A stretch of DNA of 64,000 nucleotides from Mesorhizobium sp. STM 4661 (GTDB lineage Bacteria > Pseudomonadota > Alphaproteobacteria > Rhizobiales > Rhizobiaceae). The notes beneath the pieces were generated by a model. That model saw only the letters and a program-made list of their open reading frames with translations. It was not told the DNA's origin and searched no databases. Both the position numbers and the translations under genes were made by a program. The DNA is taken from NCBI RefSeq assembly GCF_000359125.1, contig NZ_CAAF010000065.1:62001-126000 (forward strand), read 5' to 3'. Below are positions 34,821-43,863 of the stretch, piece after piece (position 1 is the first letter of the stretch; the number at the start of each line of letters is the position of its first letter).

Positions 34821-36001
34821 TGCCCAGACCGTCATCGCGTATTTCCGGCATCGTGCCTTCGGGCAAGGATGGCTGGGAGGTTCATTCCGCCGCCTGGGCA
34901 CGCAAGGAGGCCGGCGAGGACATCATCATGCTGTCGGTCGGCGACCATGATTTCGATACGCCGAGCCAGACGATCGAAGCCTGCGTGACGGCGGTTCGCG
35001 GCAGCAATCACCATTACACGCCGCTTCCCGGCCTTCCGCGCCTGCGCAAGGCAATGGCGGCAGCCTCGACCGCCTGCACCGGCGTCCCGACCAGCCCCGA
35101 CCAGGTCATCGCCACGCAGGGCGGACAGGCAGCACTCTACGCTGCCGTGCAGGCCGTCCTCGACCACGGCGACCACGCCATCGTGGTCGCGCCCTATTAC
35201 GCCACCTATCCAAACACTTTCAGTGCGGCGGGTGCGGAATTCACCGTCGTCGAGACGCCGGCCGAGGATGGTTTTCAGCCCCGCGCGGACATGATTCGCG
35301 CGGCACTTCGGTCGAACACGCGCGCCATCCTCATCAACACGCCGAACAATCCGACCGGCGCCGTCTATTCGCGACAGCATCTTGAAGAGCTGGCGCAGGT
35401 CTGCCGGGAACATGACCTGTGGCTGCTGTCGGACGAAGTCTACTGGACGCTGGGTGGCGGCGAGCATATCTCGCCCCGCGCTCTGCCCGGCATGGCCGAG
35501 CGCACGCTGGTCATCAATTCGATGTCCAAGAGCCACGGCATGACCGGCTGGCGCATGGGCTGGCTGACCGGCCCCGAAGCGATGATCTCGCTGCTGATCA
35601 ACCTCAATCTGGTGACGACCTACGGCCTGCCGGCCTTCATCAGCATCGCCTGCGCCGAAGCGCTCGAAAACGGCTATGGCGTCAAGGAGATCGCCGAACG
35701 CTATGCGGCGCGGCGCACCCTCTTCCTCGACGCCATGCGCGGCATGAACAACGTCACTGTACGCGGCTCCGAAGGCGGCATGTTTGCCATGCTCGATATC
35801 TCAGCCATCGAGCCGGACGACGAGAAATTCGCCTGGGCTTTTCTGGACACGGAAAAGGTCGGCGTCATGCCGGGCTCCAGCTTCGGCGAGGCAGCCGCCG
35901 GTCACATCCGCGTCAGCCTTTGCCAGCCCGAGCCCGTGCTGCAGGAAGCAGCCACTCGCCTGCGCCGCTTCGCTTCCAGCTATCGCCGCGAGGCCGCATG
36001 A
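34820..36001 (+). CDS. Class I/II PLP-dependent aminotransferase
   Basis: A 393-residue fold-type I aminotransferase. INTPNNPTGAVYS near residue 173 binds the substrate carboxylate and PLP ring, LSDEVYW near 201 has the PLP Asp, and SMSKSHGMTGWRMGW near 234 holds the Schiff-base Lys. ATG 34820 shares a base with the stop before it (TAATG), and its stop overlaps the next ATG. Between demethylases it is well placed to deaminate the fully demethylated amino acid to its 2-oxo acid. Substrate unknown. Confidence 0.87.
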   Translation: MPRPSSRISGIVPSGKDGWEVHSAAWARKEAGEDIIMLSVGDHDFDTPSQTIEACVTAVRGSNHHYTPLPGLPRLRKAMAAASTACTGVPTSPDQVIATQGGQAALYAAVQAVLDHGDHAIVVAPYYATYPNTFSAAGAEFTVVETPAEDGFQPRADMIRAALRSNTRAILINTPNNPTGAVYSRQHLEELAQVCREHDLWLLSDEVYWTLGGGEHISPRALPGMAERTLVINSMSKSHGMTGWRMGWLTGPEAMISLLINLNLVTTYGLPAFISIACAEALENGYGVKEIAERYAARRTLFLDAMRGMNNVTVRGSEGGMFAMLDISAIEPDDEKFAWAFLDTEKVGVMPGSSFGEAAAGHIRVSLCQPEPVLQEAATRLRRFASSYRREAA

Positions 36002-38463
36002 CCGCCAAGACCATCCCCACCAGGGCCATCCCTACCAAAGCAAGGGCGGTCATCATCGGTGGCGGCGTCTCCGGCTGTTCGGTCGCCTATCATCTGGCCA
36101 AGCTCGGCTGGACCGACATCGTGCTTCTCGAGCGCAAGCAGCTGACATCGGGCACGACATGGCATGCCGCCGGCCTGATCGGCCAGTTGCGCGGCTCGCA
36201 GAACATGACGCGGCTGGCGAAATATTCGGCCGACCTCTACGTCAAGCTGGAAGCCGAGACCGAGGTCGGCACCGGCATGCGCCAGGTCGGCTCGATCACC
36301 GTGGCGCTGACCGAGGAACGCAAGCACGAGATCTATAGGCAGGCGTCTCTCGCCCGCGCCTTCGATGTCGATGTGCGCGAGATTTCGCCCAGCGAAGTCA
36401 GTGAGATGTATCCGCATCTCAATGTTTCCGATGTGGTCGGCGCGGTCCACCTGCCACTCGACGGCCAATGCGACCCGGCCAACATCGCCATGGCGCTGGC
36501 CAAGGGTGCGCGCCAGCGCGGCGCTACCATCGTCGAGAACGTGAAGGTGACCAAGGTCCACACCAAGGCCGGCCGCGTTACCGGCGTGTCCTGGACGCAA
36601 GGCGACGAGCAAGGCACGATCGACACCGACATCGTCGTCAACTGCGCCGGCATGTGGGCGCGTGAACTCGGGGCCCAGAACGGCGTCACCATCCCGCTGC
36701 ATGCCTGCGAGCATTTTTACCTCGTCACCGAGCCAATCCCCGGCCTGACCCGCCTGCCGGTGCTGCGCGTGCCGGACGAATGCGCCTACTACAAGGAAGA
36801 CGCCGGCAAGATGATGCTCGGCGCCTTCGAACCCGTGGCAAAACCGTGGGGCATGGACGGCATTCGCGAGGATTTCTGTTTCGACCAGCTGCCCGAGGAC
36901 ATGGATCATTTCGAGCCGATCCTCGAAATGGGCGTCAACCGCATGCCGATGCTGGCGACCGCCGGCATCCATACCTTCTTCAACGGCCCCGAAAGCTTCA
37001 CGCCTGACGATCGCTACTATCTCGGTGAGGCGCCGGAACTGTCGGGCTACTGGATGGCGACCGGCTACAATTCGATCGGCATCGTATCCTCCGGCGGCGC
37101 CGGCATGGCTCTGGCGCAATGGATCAATGATGGCGAAGCGCCCTTCGACCTCTGGGAAGTCGACATCCGCCGCGCCCAGCCGTTCCAGAAGAACCGCCGC
37201 TATCTCAAGGAGCGCGTCTCCGAAACGCTCGGCCTGCTCTATGCCGACCATTTCCCCTATCGCCAGATGGCAACCTCGCGCAATGTCAGGCGCTCGCCGC
37301 TGCACGAGCATCTGAAGGCGCGCGGCGCCGTCTTTGGTGAAGTCGCCGGCTGGGAGCGCGCCAACTGGTTCGCCCGCGAAGGCCAGGAGCGCGAATACCG
37401 CTATTCCTGGAAGCGGCAGAACTGGTTCGACAACCAGCGCGAGGAGCATCTGGCCGTCAGGAACGGCGTCGGCCTGTTCGACATGACCTCCTTCGGCAAG
37501 ATCCGAGTCGAGGGGCGCGATGCCTGTGCTTTCTTGCAAAGGTTCTGCGCCAACGACATGGACGTGGCGCCGGGCAAGATCGTCTACACCCAGATGCTCA
37601 ACCAGCGCGGCGGCATCGAGAGCGACCTCACCGTGTCGCGCTTGTCGGAAACCGCCTATTTCCTCGTCGTGCCGGGCGCCACGCTGCAACGCGATCTGGC
37701 CTGGCTGCGCAAGCATCTCGCGGACGAATTCGTCGTCATATCAGATGTGACGGCGGCCGAAGCCGTGCTCTGCCTGATGGGTCCGGACGCAAGGAAGCTG
37801 ATCCAGAAGGTAAGCCCCAACGATTTCTCCAATGAAACCAATCCGTTCGGGACGTTCCAGGAGATCGAGATCGGCATGGGGCTGGCCCGTGCCCACCGCG
37901 TCACCTATGTCGGCGAACTCGGCTGGGAGCTTTATGTCTCGACCGACCAGGCAGCCCATGTCTTCGAGGCGATCGCGGAGGCCGGCACCGATGTCGGCCT
38001 GAAACTTTGCGGTCTGCATACGCTCGATTCCTGCCGCATCGAAAAGGCCTTCCGTCATTTCGGCCACGACATCACCGATGAGGACAACGTGCTGGAAGCA
38101 GGGCTTGGTTTTGCGGTCAAAACGGCCAAGGGCGATTTTCTCGGCCGCGATGCGGTACTGAAGAAGAAGGAGGCCGGCCTGTCACGCCGGCTGGTCCAGT
38201 TCCGCCTGACCGACCCGCAGCCTTTGCTCTTCCACAATGAGGCGATTCTGCGCGACGGCAAGATCGTCGGCCCGATCACCTCGGGCAATTACGGCCATCA
38301 TCTCGGCGGCGCAGTCGGACTTGGCTATATCGAGTGCAAGGGCGAGAGCGAGGCGGACGTGTTGTCGTCGTCCTACGAGATCGAGATCGCCGGCGAGCGC
38401 TTCGCCGCCGAGGCGTCGCTCAAGCCGATGTACGATCCGAAGGCCGAGCGAGTGCGGATGTAG
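35998..38463 (+). CDS. FAD-dependent oxidoreductase/GcvT fusion, DMGDH-like N-methyl demethylase (second copy)
   Basis: An 821-residue paralog of the product at 31471, with the same domain order: VIIGGGVSGCSVAYHLAKLG near residue 18, TSGTTWHAAG near 52, a FAO_M linker and a C-terminal GcvT domain. Here the flavin site continues LIGQLRGS, while the first copy continues NVPTF, so the pockets differ. Two different DMGDH-like enzymes in one operon would allow removal of two N-methyl groups in succession. It is the last gene; the ATG at 35998 overlaps the aminotransferase stop by ATGA. Confidence 0.88.
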   Translation: MTAKTIPTRAIPTKARAVIIGGGVSGCSVAYHLAKLGWTDIVLLERKQLTSGTTWHAAGLIGQLRGSQNMTRLAKYSADLYVKLEAETEVGTGMRQVGSITVALTEERKHEIYRQASLARAFDVDVREISPSEVSEMYPHLNVSDVVGAVHLPLDGQCDPANIAMALAKGARQRGATIVENVKVTKVHTKAGRVTGVSWTQGDEQGTIDTDIVVNCAGMWARELGAQNGVTIPLHACEHFYLVTEPIPGLTRLPVLRVPDECAYYKEDAGKMMLGAFEPVAKPWGMDGIREDFCFDQLPEDMDHFEPILEMGVNRMPMLATAGIHTFFNGPESFTPDDRYYLGEAPELSGYWMATGYNSIGIVSSGGAGMALAQWINDGEAPFDLWEVDIRRAQPFQKNRRYLKERVSETLGLLYADHFPYRQMATSRNVRRSPLHEHLKARGAVFGEVAGWERANWFAREGQEREYRYSWKRQNWFDNQREEHLAVRNGVGLFDMTSFGKIRVEGRDACAFLQRFCANDMDVAPGKIVYTQMLNQRGGIESDLTVSRLSETAYFLVVPGATLQRDLAWLRKHLADEFVVISDVTAAEAVLCLMGPDARKLIQKVSPNDFSNETNPFGTFQEIEIGMGLARAHRVTYVGELGWELYVSTDQAAHVFEAIAEAGTDVGLKLCGLHTLDSCRIEKAFRHFGHDITDEDNVLEAGLGFAVKTAKGDFLGRDAVLKKKEAGLSRRLVQFRLTDPQPLLFHNEAILRDGKIVGPITSGNYGHHLGGAVGLGYIECKGESEADVLSSSYEIEIAGERFAAEASLKPMYDPKAERVRM

Positions 38464-38523
38464 TTCTTTTTCCTTCTCCCACAAACAAGGAGAGAAGGAA
38501 GCTTCCGCAAAACCTCCCCCGAA

Positions 38524-39105
38524 TCAGAACGCATCCATCCTGGCCGCGACCTTCGCCTTGAACGTCTTGCGCGTCCCGTCGGTCGACAGATTCATTGAAT
38601 AGTGCGCCAGATAGGAGACGGATGCGCCGGGCTTGATGGTAGCGCGCAGCATGCGGTTGACCAATTTGCGCGGCGGGTCGCCCATCAACATGGCGCGGAA
38701 CCGGCTGCCGCCATAGGTGGTGACAGCGGCCAGCTTGCTTATGTTGTGCAGCGTCGGCTGCACCTTGCCGTCGACCAGCCTGAACGACACGCCGGGCAGG
38801 AAGACGCGGTCGAAAAAGCCTTTCAGGATCGCCGGATAGCCGTAATTCCAGACCGGGAATGACAGCACCAATGCTTCTGCCCGCAGCAGGCGCTCGACAT
38901 AAGGCGCTGCCGCATCATCAGCACCGCGCATATCGTGATAGCCGAGCCGCTCGGCCCGCGTCAGCCGCGGATCGAAATTCTCGGCATAGAGATCGCAGTC
39001 GTCGATCGCGTGGCCGGCGGCCGTCAATCGTTCGACGATCGTCCGATGCAGACCGGCGTTGAAGCTGGTTTCGACCGGATGGGCGTAGAGGACGAGGATG
39101 TTCAC
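38524..39105 (-). CDS. Flavodoxin-like NAD(P)H dehydrogenase (quinone)
   Basis: A 193-residue flavodoxin-fold protein of the NQO1/KefF type. ILVLYAHPVETSFNAGLH is the N-terminal FMN/FAD phosphate loop, LVLSFPVWNYGYPAILKGFFDRVF the conserved core and YGGSR a further family motif. It should reduce quinones or electrophiles by two electrons. The frame starts at a GTG (39105). It is convergent with the demethylation operon, 60 bases from its end. Partner genes are not evident. Confidence 0.85.
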   Translation of the reverse strand: MNILVLYAHPVETSFNAGLHRTIVERLTAAGHAIDDCDLYAENFDPRLTRAERLGYHDMRGADDAAAPYVERLLRAEALVLSFPVWNYGYPAILKGFFDRVFLPGVSFRLVDGKVQPTLHNISKLAAVTTYGGSRFRAMLMGDPPRKLVNRMLRATIKPGASVSYLAHYSMNLSTDGTRKTFKAKVAARMDAF

Positions 39106-39135
39106 AGGAGAACATCTCGCAGGTCAGCGCGAGGC

Positions 39136-39290
39136 ACCCCCCTCTGCCCTGCCGGGCATCTCCCCCTCAAGGGGGGAGATCGGCTGTCAGTATCGCTTTC
39201 GCCAGTTGACGACGTTGGAAGATGGTCGAGACGATGGAACTGCCAATCTCCCCCCTTGAGGGGGAGATGTCCGGCAGGACAGAGGGGGGT
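39136..39290. repeat. Large inverted-repeat element, copy 1 (about 155 bp)
   Basis: Arms of 45 bases (39136-39180 and 39246-39290) are inverted with two mismatches around a 65-base centre. Each arm contains its own smaller palindrome, ATCTCCCCCTCAAGGGGGGA and following GAT. The arms read ACCCCCCTCTGCCCTGCC at the outside. It fills the gap between two genes. It encodes no transposase, so it is a REP/MITE-like sequence. Confidence 0.85.
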
Positions 39291-39315
39291 AAAGCGCCAC
39301 ACGCTCTTCATCGAC

Positions 39316-40713
39316 TCAGCCCGCCTTCTGCAAGCCCTTGAACAGAAACGACTTGCCCGAACGGTAGTCGTAATCCGGGTTCTCCCAGGCGATCATCTTG
39401 CCGGGGTTCAGCAGCCCTTGCGGGTCGGTCTCGCGCTTGAAGGCAAGCTGCACCTCGTCGGTCTGCTTCATGCCGCCCTCTTCCAGCGTGTAGCGATGCG
39501 GATTGAAGATCCAGCAGCCATTGTCCTCATGGATGCGGATGATCTCGTCGAGTCGCTCCGCCGTGGTGAAACGGACCAGCGGCAGGCCGGCGACGCCGAT
39601 CGCGCCGTCGAAGCGAATGAATTCGAGATGCGACGGCACTTCGTCGCCGAAGCGATCGACCATCGCCTTGACGTGAGCGAGATGATCGGGCGACGGGTAG
39701 CGGGCCTGCAGATAGGTGATCGTGGGATCGACCCTGATGGCGCGCAATGTCGTGTGGTTCCAGGTCAATTCATAGGCCGGCGGCAGGCCCTTCAAATCGG
39801 CCTCCTTGTCGGCGCGGAAGACGATCTCGCCCTTGCTGCGCGCCGCGAAGGCGAGGAAGGCGTCCATCGCATGCGGCGCGATCATCAGGACGACGATGCT
39901 CTGCTCGCGGCGGAAGAATTTCTGATGGCGCTTGAAATAATCATACGGGATCGGTGCTGCGATCGGCGTGATCAGTTTTGCCAATATGCCATCCTGGACG
40001 GCGAGATCGTCGCCGAAGCCGGCCGCATCCATGAAATCGTCGAAGCCGACGATGACGTCGACCCAGTCGTAAGCGGCCGTCAGCGGCATCTCGACCTCGG
40101 TGATGATGCCGTTGGTGCCATAGGCATGCATGACCTTCAGCACGTCCTCGCCGGTAAGCTCCATGACGCGTGGCTCCGCCTCCATCGTCACGGTTCGCAG
40201 CCGGATGACATTGCCGAGGTCGCGCAGGCCACCCCAGCGGATCGAGCCGACGCCTCCCGAGCCACCGGCAACGAAACCGCCGATCGATGCGGTGTTGTAG
40301 GTCGATGGCGACATCCTGAGCTCCTGGCCCGAATGCGCCCGCGTCGCTCTGTCGATCTCGGCCAGAACGGCGCCTGGCCCGGTGACGACGCGCCCGGGCG
40401 CGATCGCCTTGACCGCGTTCATCTCGGCGAGATTGAGCACCACGCCGCCGGACAAAGGCATGGCCTGCCCGTAATTGCCGGTGCCGCTGCCGCGCGGTGT
40501 TACCGGAACGCCGTGCCGGTGGCAGGCCGCCAGCAAGCGGATCACCTCCTCCTCGGTTTTCGGCGTCACGATCAGGTCGCCGGTGACATGGTCGAGCTGC
40601 TGCTTCAGCACCGGACTGTACCAGTAGAAGTCGCGGCTCTTCTGCTGAACGATCGCCGGATGGTCGTCGATCTTCAGGCCGTCGAGGTCGCGCTTGAGCG
40701 CCGCAATATCCAT
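39316..40713 (-). CDS. FAD-binding (PCMH) oxidase, GlcD/lactate-dehydrogenase-like
   Basis: A 465-residue flavoprotein. The PCMH FAD-binding domain fills about residues 45-225 (TPRGSGTGNYGQAMPLSGG near 97, then GFVAGGSGGVGSIRWGGL near 148). The rest is an FAD-oxidase C-terminal domain. The family oxidises 2-hydroxy acids such as glycolate and D-lactate, or related alcohols. Its ATG shares a base with the stop of the amidohydrolase gene (TAATG), so both belong to the ABC operon that starts at 44868. The substrate is unknown. Confidence 0.83.
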   Translation of the reverse strand: MDIAALKRDLDGLKIDDHPAIVQQKSRDFYWYSPVLKQQLDHVTGDLIVTPKTEEEVIRLLAACHRHGVPVTPRGSGTGNYGQAMPLSGGVVLNLAEMNAVKAIAPGRVVTGPGAVLAEIDRATRAHSGQELRMSPSTYNTASIGGFVAGGSGGVGSIRWGGLRDLGNVIRLRTVTMEAEPRVMELTGEDVLKVMHAYGTNGIITEVEMPLTAAYDWVDVIVGFDDFMDAAGFGDDLAVQDGILAKLITPIAAPIPYDYFKRHQKFFRREQSIVVLMIAPHAMDAFLAFAARSKGEIVFRADKEADLKGLPPAYELTWNHTTLRAIRVDPTITYLQARYPSPDHLAHVKAMVDRFGDEVPSHLEFIRFDGAIGVAGLPLVRFTTAERLDEIIRIHEDNGCWIFNPHRYTLEEGGMKQTDEVQLAFKRETDPQGLLNPGKMIAWENPDYDYRSGKSFLFKGLQKAG

Positions 40714-42014
40714 TACTTCACCATCAGCTCGTCGAGTTCGGCATAGTCGGGCAATTGGCGCTCGATGGCGCGGCCATCGCGCACCACGATGCGATCAGAT
40801 TCCGGTCGCGACAGCAATTCCGTCCAGCTTCGCCCCTTGAAGACGACAAAATCGGCAGTGCCGCCGGCGGCGAGCGCACCAAAGCCGTCGAGCCGCATCA
40901 CCTTGGCCGGCGTCTCTGTTACGGCCTTTGGCCAGTCGCCGACAGGATGGTCGAAATGCAGGATGCGCGTCGCCATCCGGTAGACCTCCAGAATGTCGAG
41001 ATCGCCATAGGCATGGAACGGGTCGCGCGTGTTGTCTGAGGCGACAGCGACGGGAATGCCGCGCGCCTTCATCTCATGCAGCAGCGTCACGCCGCGCCAG
41101 CGCGGCGTGGTGTTGTCGCCGCGCCGATCCTGCAGATAGAGATTGCACATCGGCAGCGACACCACGGCGAGCCCCGCCTTCGCCACCTTGTCCAGCGTGT
41201 CGAGTACGTCGAGGTCCGGCTGACGCGCCAGAGAACAGCAATGGCCGACGAGGATGTTGCCCTCGAAACCGTTCCACAGCGCCGCCTCGGCGATCTTCTT
41301 CAGCGAGATCGCGGAAACATCGTCCGTCTCGTCGGCATGGAAATCGAGATCGAGCCCATGCTTGATCGCCAGCGCGAACACCTGGTCGAGAAGTTCCTCG
41401 AGGTCCGGCACCATATAGGTGACGACGCCGAGCACGCCCTTGGCCGCGGCCACGCGTTTGGCCAGTCCTTCGAACCATTTCCTGTCGCGCACGCCTTCGA
41501 TGCCGAGCAGGCAGGCCGCCTGCAATTCGATACGGCCGCGCCACGTCTCCCGCATCGTCTCGAACACCGGCCAGGAGATCTCCTCCTGCGGCGCCACGCT
41601 GTCGAGATGGGTGCGCAAGGCCTTGGTGCCATGCGCGTAGGCCGAGCGCAGCGAGAAATCCATGCGGCGCGCGACGTCCTCGGCGCTCCAGCGGGCGGCG
41701 CGGTCGGCGCCTGTGGCATTCAATGCGCCCATGAAGGTGCCGTCGGGATTGGGTTTTCGGGGCCAGATATGGCCCTTGTCGATGTGGGTGTGGCAGTCGA
41801 CGAAACACGGCATGACGATGCGCCCGCCAAGATCGATCGCGCCCGCCGGTGCCTTGGATCGGCCATGCGCGGCAATGCTGGAGATCTTGCCGTCGGCGAC
41901 GGCGATATCGGCAAGCGCGAAACCGTCGCTGTCATATGCCGCGGCAAGGCCGGGCGTCAGCGACTGATGAACACGGACGCTGGCAAGATGATAAGGACCA
42001 GAGGCTGGTATCAA
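40713..42014 (-). CDS. Cytosine-deaminase-like amidohydrolase
   Basis: A 433-residue metal-dependent amidohydrolase resembling CodA. Metal-site features are DCHTHIDKGH near residue 73, FHADETD near 226, VGHCC near 255 and SDNTRDPF near 316. CodA deaminates cytosine and related ring amines. The frame opens with a TTG at 42014 and no ATG is available nearby; a GAGGGGGG stretch six bases upstream is the end of the adjacent repeat element and could serve as ribosome-binding site. It is followed by the coupled FAD oxidase. Confidence 0.83.
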   Translation of the reverse strand: MIPASGPYHLASVRVHQSLTPGLAAAYDSDGFALADIAVADGKISSIAAHGRSKAPAGAIDLGGRIVMPCFVDCHTHIDKGHIWPRKPNPDGTFMGALNATGADRAARWSAEDVARRMDFSLRSAYAHGTKALRTHLDSVAPQEEISWPVFETMRETWRGRIELQAACLLGIEGVRDRKWFEGLAKRVAAAKGVLGVVTYMVPDLEELLDQVFALAIKHGLDLDFHADETDDVSAISLKKIAEAALWNGFEGNILVGHCCSLARQPDLDVLDTLDKVAKAGLAVVSLPMCNLYLQDRRGDNTTPRWRGVTLLHEMKARGIPVAVASDNTRDPFHAYGDLDILEVYRMATRILHFDHPVGDWPKAVTETPAKVMRLDGFGALAAGGTADFVVFKGRSWTELLSRPESDRIVVRDGRAIERQLPDYAELDELMVK

Positions 42015-42019
42015 GCCGC

Positions 42020-42175
42020 ACCCCCCTCTGTCCTGCCGGACATCTCCCCCTCAAGGGGGGAGATCGGCAGCTTCACCCGTGGCACACGTCTTGCCACGTC
42101 AGTAATTGGCGAAATCCAAAATGAAGTCCAATCTCCCCCCTTGAGGGGGAGATGTCCGGCAGGACAGAGGGGGGT
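42020..42175. repeat. Large inverted-repeat element, copy 2 (about 156 bp)
   Basis: Arms of 45 bases (42020-42064 and 42131-42175) are perfect inverted copies of each other, around a 66-base centre. The sequence is that of the element at 39136. When reverse-complemented, this centre shares TTTCGCCA and a GACG block with the other centre, so the two elements lie in opposite orientation. It sits inside the ABC operon. Confidence 0.87.
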
Positions 42176-42191
42176 AACGGCGCCAACCACC

Positions 42192-43043
42192 CTACCGCTC
42201 CTGCTTCAGGGCGCTTTCGTGCCAGCGCCGCAGGATCAGATGCGACACCAGCGACAGCACCAGGAAGATCAATATGCCGGTCAGCGAGATCAGGATCAGC
42301 GCCGCGAACAGCCGCGGTGCATTGAGCCGATAGCCGGCCTCGATGATGCGCGAGGCAAGACCCGAAGACTGCCCGGTGGCGCCGGCGACGAATTCCGCCA
42401 CCACGGCGCCGATCAGCGACAGGCCGCCGGCGATCTTCAACCCGCCAAGGAAATAGGGCATCGCCGCCGGCAGCCTGAGATAACGCAATTGCTGCCAGCG
42501 GGTCGCGCCGTTAAGCTTGAACATGTCGCGCAGATTGCGGTCGACGGAGTTGAGGCCGAGTGTGGTGTTGGAGAGGATCGGAAAGAAGGCGACGATCCAG
42601 GCGCAGAGCAGGAGTTTCGTCGTCTGATTGTCGACATAGATGTTGATCAGCGGGAAGATCGCGACGACCGGCGTCACCTGCAGCACGATGGCAAAGGGGA
42701 AGAACGACATCTCCACCCATTTCGATTGCGCGAACAGCACCGCCAGCCCGACCCCGCCGACGACGGCGAGAAGCAGGCTGAGAAAGGTGATCTTGAGCGT
42801 CACCAGCAGCGAGGAGAACAACAGCCCGGCATCGTCATGGAGCGTTTGCAGCACCACGCCGGGACGCGGCAGGATGTATTTCGGAATGTCGTTCCAGACG
42901 CAGATGCGATCCCACAGCCAGATCGCCAGAATCATGATCGCCAGCGGCAGGATCCATCTGCCGATCCGTTCGAGCCGCTCCTGGCGCAGGCGGCGCGCCT
43001 CCTCGGGATCGAGCGTCGGCGTGTGTTCTTCAATGGCCGTCAT
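42192..43043 (-). CDS. ABC transporter permease (SsuC/ThiX-like)
   Basis: A 283-residue inner-membrane permease with about six membrane segments. The loop GATRWQQLRYLRLPAAMPYF is the EAA motif that touches the ATPase. N-terminal residues 1-35 are charged and cytosolic. It belongs to the nitrate/sulfonate/pyrimidine (SsuC-like) group. It overlaps the ATPase gene by 14 bases. The importer probably brings in the substrate of the amidohydrolase downstream. Confidence 0.9.
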   Translation of the reverse strand: MTAIEEHTPTLDPEEARRLRQERLERIGRWILPLAIMILAIWLWDRICVWNDIPKYILPRPGVVLQTLHDDAGLLFSSLLVTLKITFLSLLLAVVGGVGLAVLFAQSKWVEMSFFPFAIVLQVTPVVAIFPLINIYVDNQTTKLLLCAWIVAFFPILSNTTLGLNSVDRNLRDMFKLNGATRWQQLRYLRLPAAMPYFLGGLKIAGGLSLIGAVVAEFVAGATGQSSGLASRIIEAGYRLNAPRLFAALILISLTGILIFLVLSLVSHLILRRWHESALKQER

Positions 43044-43860
43044 GATGCGATCCGGCGGTTGAGTTGATGGCGCCGATCAGCACGTCGGACGCCTGGCGGC
43101 AGAGCGCGGCATAGTCGGGCGAGGTGCGAAACGCCTCGTCACGTGGATAGGGCGCATCGACGGCAAATTCCCTGAACACGCGCCCCGGCCGCGCCGCCAT
43201 GACGACGACGCGGTTGGACAGGAACACGCTTTCGAAGACGCTGTGGGTGACGAAGACGACGGTGAAGCGCTCGTCCTGCCGCAGCTCCAGAAGATCGTTG
43301 TTGAGCTTGAAGCGGGTGATCTCGTCCAGCGCCGCGAACGGCTCGTCCATCAAAAGCACGCGCGGCCTGTTGACCATTGCGCGCGCGATCGAGACGCGCA
43401 TCTTCATGCCCCCGGACAGTTCGCGCGGCACGGCATTCTCGAAACCGGTCAGGTGGACCCGCGCCAGCATCTCCATGACAGAAGGCGCCGCCTTGGCCCG
43501 CGAAACGCCCTTCAGCCTGAGCGGCAGCCAGACATTGTCGAAGACATCGGCCCAGGGCAGCAGCGTCGGCTCCTGGAAGACGAAGCCGATGTCAGAGCGG
43601 TCGAAGGAGCTACTGCCGCGCCAGTCGAGCACGCCCGAGGTCGGCGTCGACAGACCGGCGATCAACCGCAGCGCCGTCGATTTGCCGCAGCCCGACGGTC
43701 CGAGCAGGCTGAGGAAATCGCCTTCCCGGATCGTCAGATTGACGTTGCTGAGCGCCGCAACACCGTTGGAAAAGACCTTGCCGACATCGCGCAGCGCCAG
43801 CAGTATCGCGGCTTCACCCGATGCGTTTACAGGCGCTTGCGCCACTTTCTCCAGCTTCAC
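43030..43860 (-). CDS. ABC transporter ATP-binding protein (SsuB-like)
   Basis: A 276-residue ABC ATPase. It shows Walker A LGPSGCGKST near residue 54, signature LSGGMKMRV near 144, Walker B VLLMDEPFAALDE near 163 and an H-loop His in VTHSV near 205. The length is standard. The frame starts at GTG 43860, three bases after the stop of the binding-protein gene, so the transporter genes are co-transcribed. It belongs to the taurine/nitrate/pyrimidine group. Confidence 0.92.
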   Translation of the reverse strand: MKLEKVAQAPVNASGEAAILLALRDVGKVFSNGVAALSNVNLTIREGDFLSLLGPSGCGKSTALRLIAGLSTPTSGVLDWRGSSSFDRSDIGFVFQEPTLLPWADVFDNVWLPLRLKGVSRAKAAPSVMEMLARVHLTGFENAVPRELSGGMKMRVSIARAMVNRPRVLLMDEPFAALDEITRFKLNNDLLELRQDERFTVVFVTHSVFESVFLSNRVVVMAARPGRVFREFAVDAPYPRDEAFRTSPDYAALCRQASDVLIGAINSTAGSHHDGH

Positions 43861-43863
43861 GGC

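Noticed and set aside
38935..40746. 603-codon open frame on the plus strand
   Set aside because: Antisense to the quinone reductase and FAD oxidase, and passes through a repeat element; no family motifs.
39136..42175. Composite transposon formed by the two inverted-repeat elements
   Set aside because: No transposase in either element or between them, and the genes between belong to the neighbouring operon; recombination or inversion remains possible, transposition as a unit is not supported.
41076..43067. 663-codon open frame on the plus strand
   Set aside because: It runs opposite to the amidohydrolase and permease genes and crosses the repeat element; its composition is rich in Arg, His and Gln, as expected from the reverse strand of high-G+C genes.
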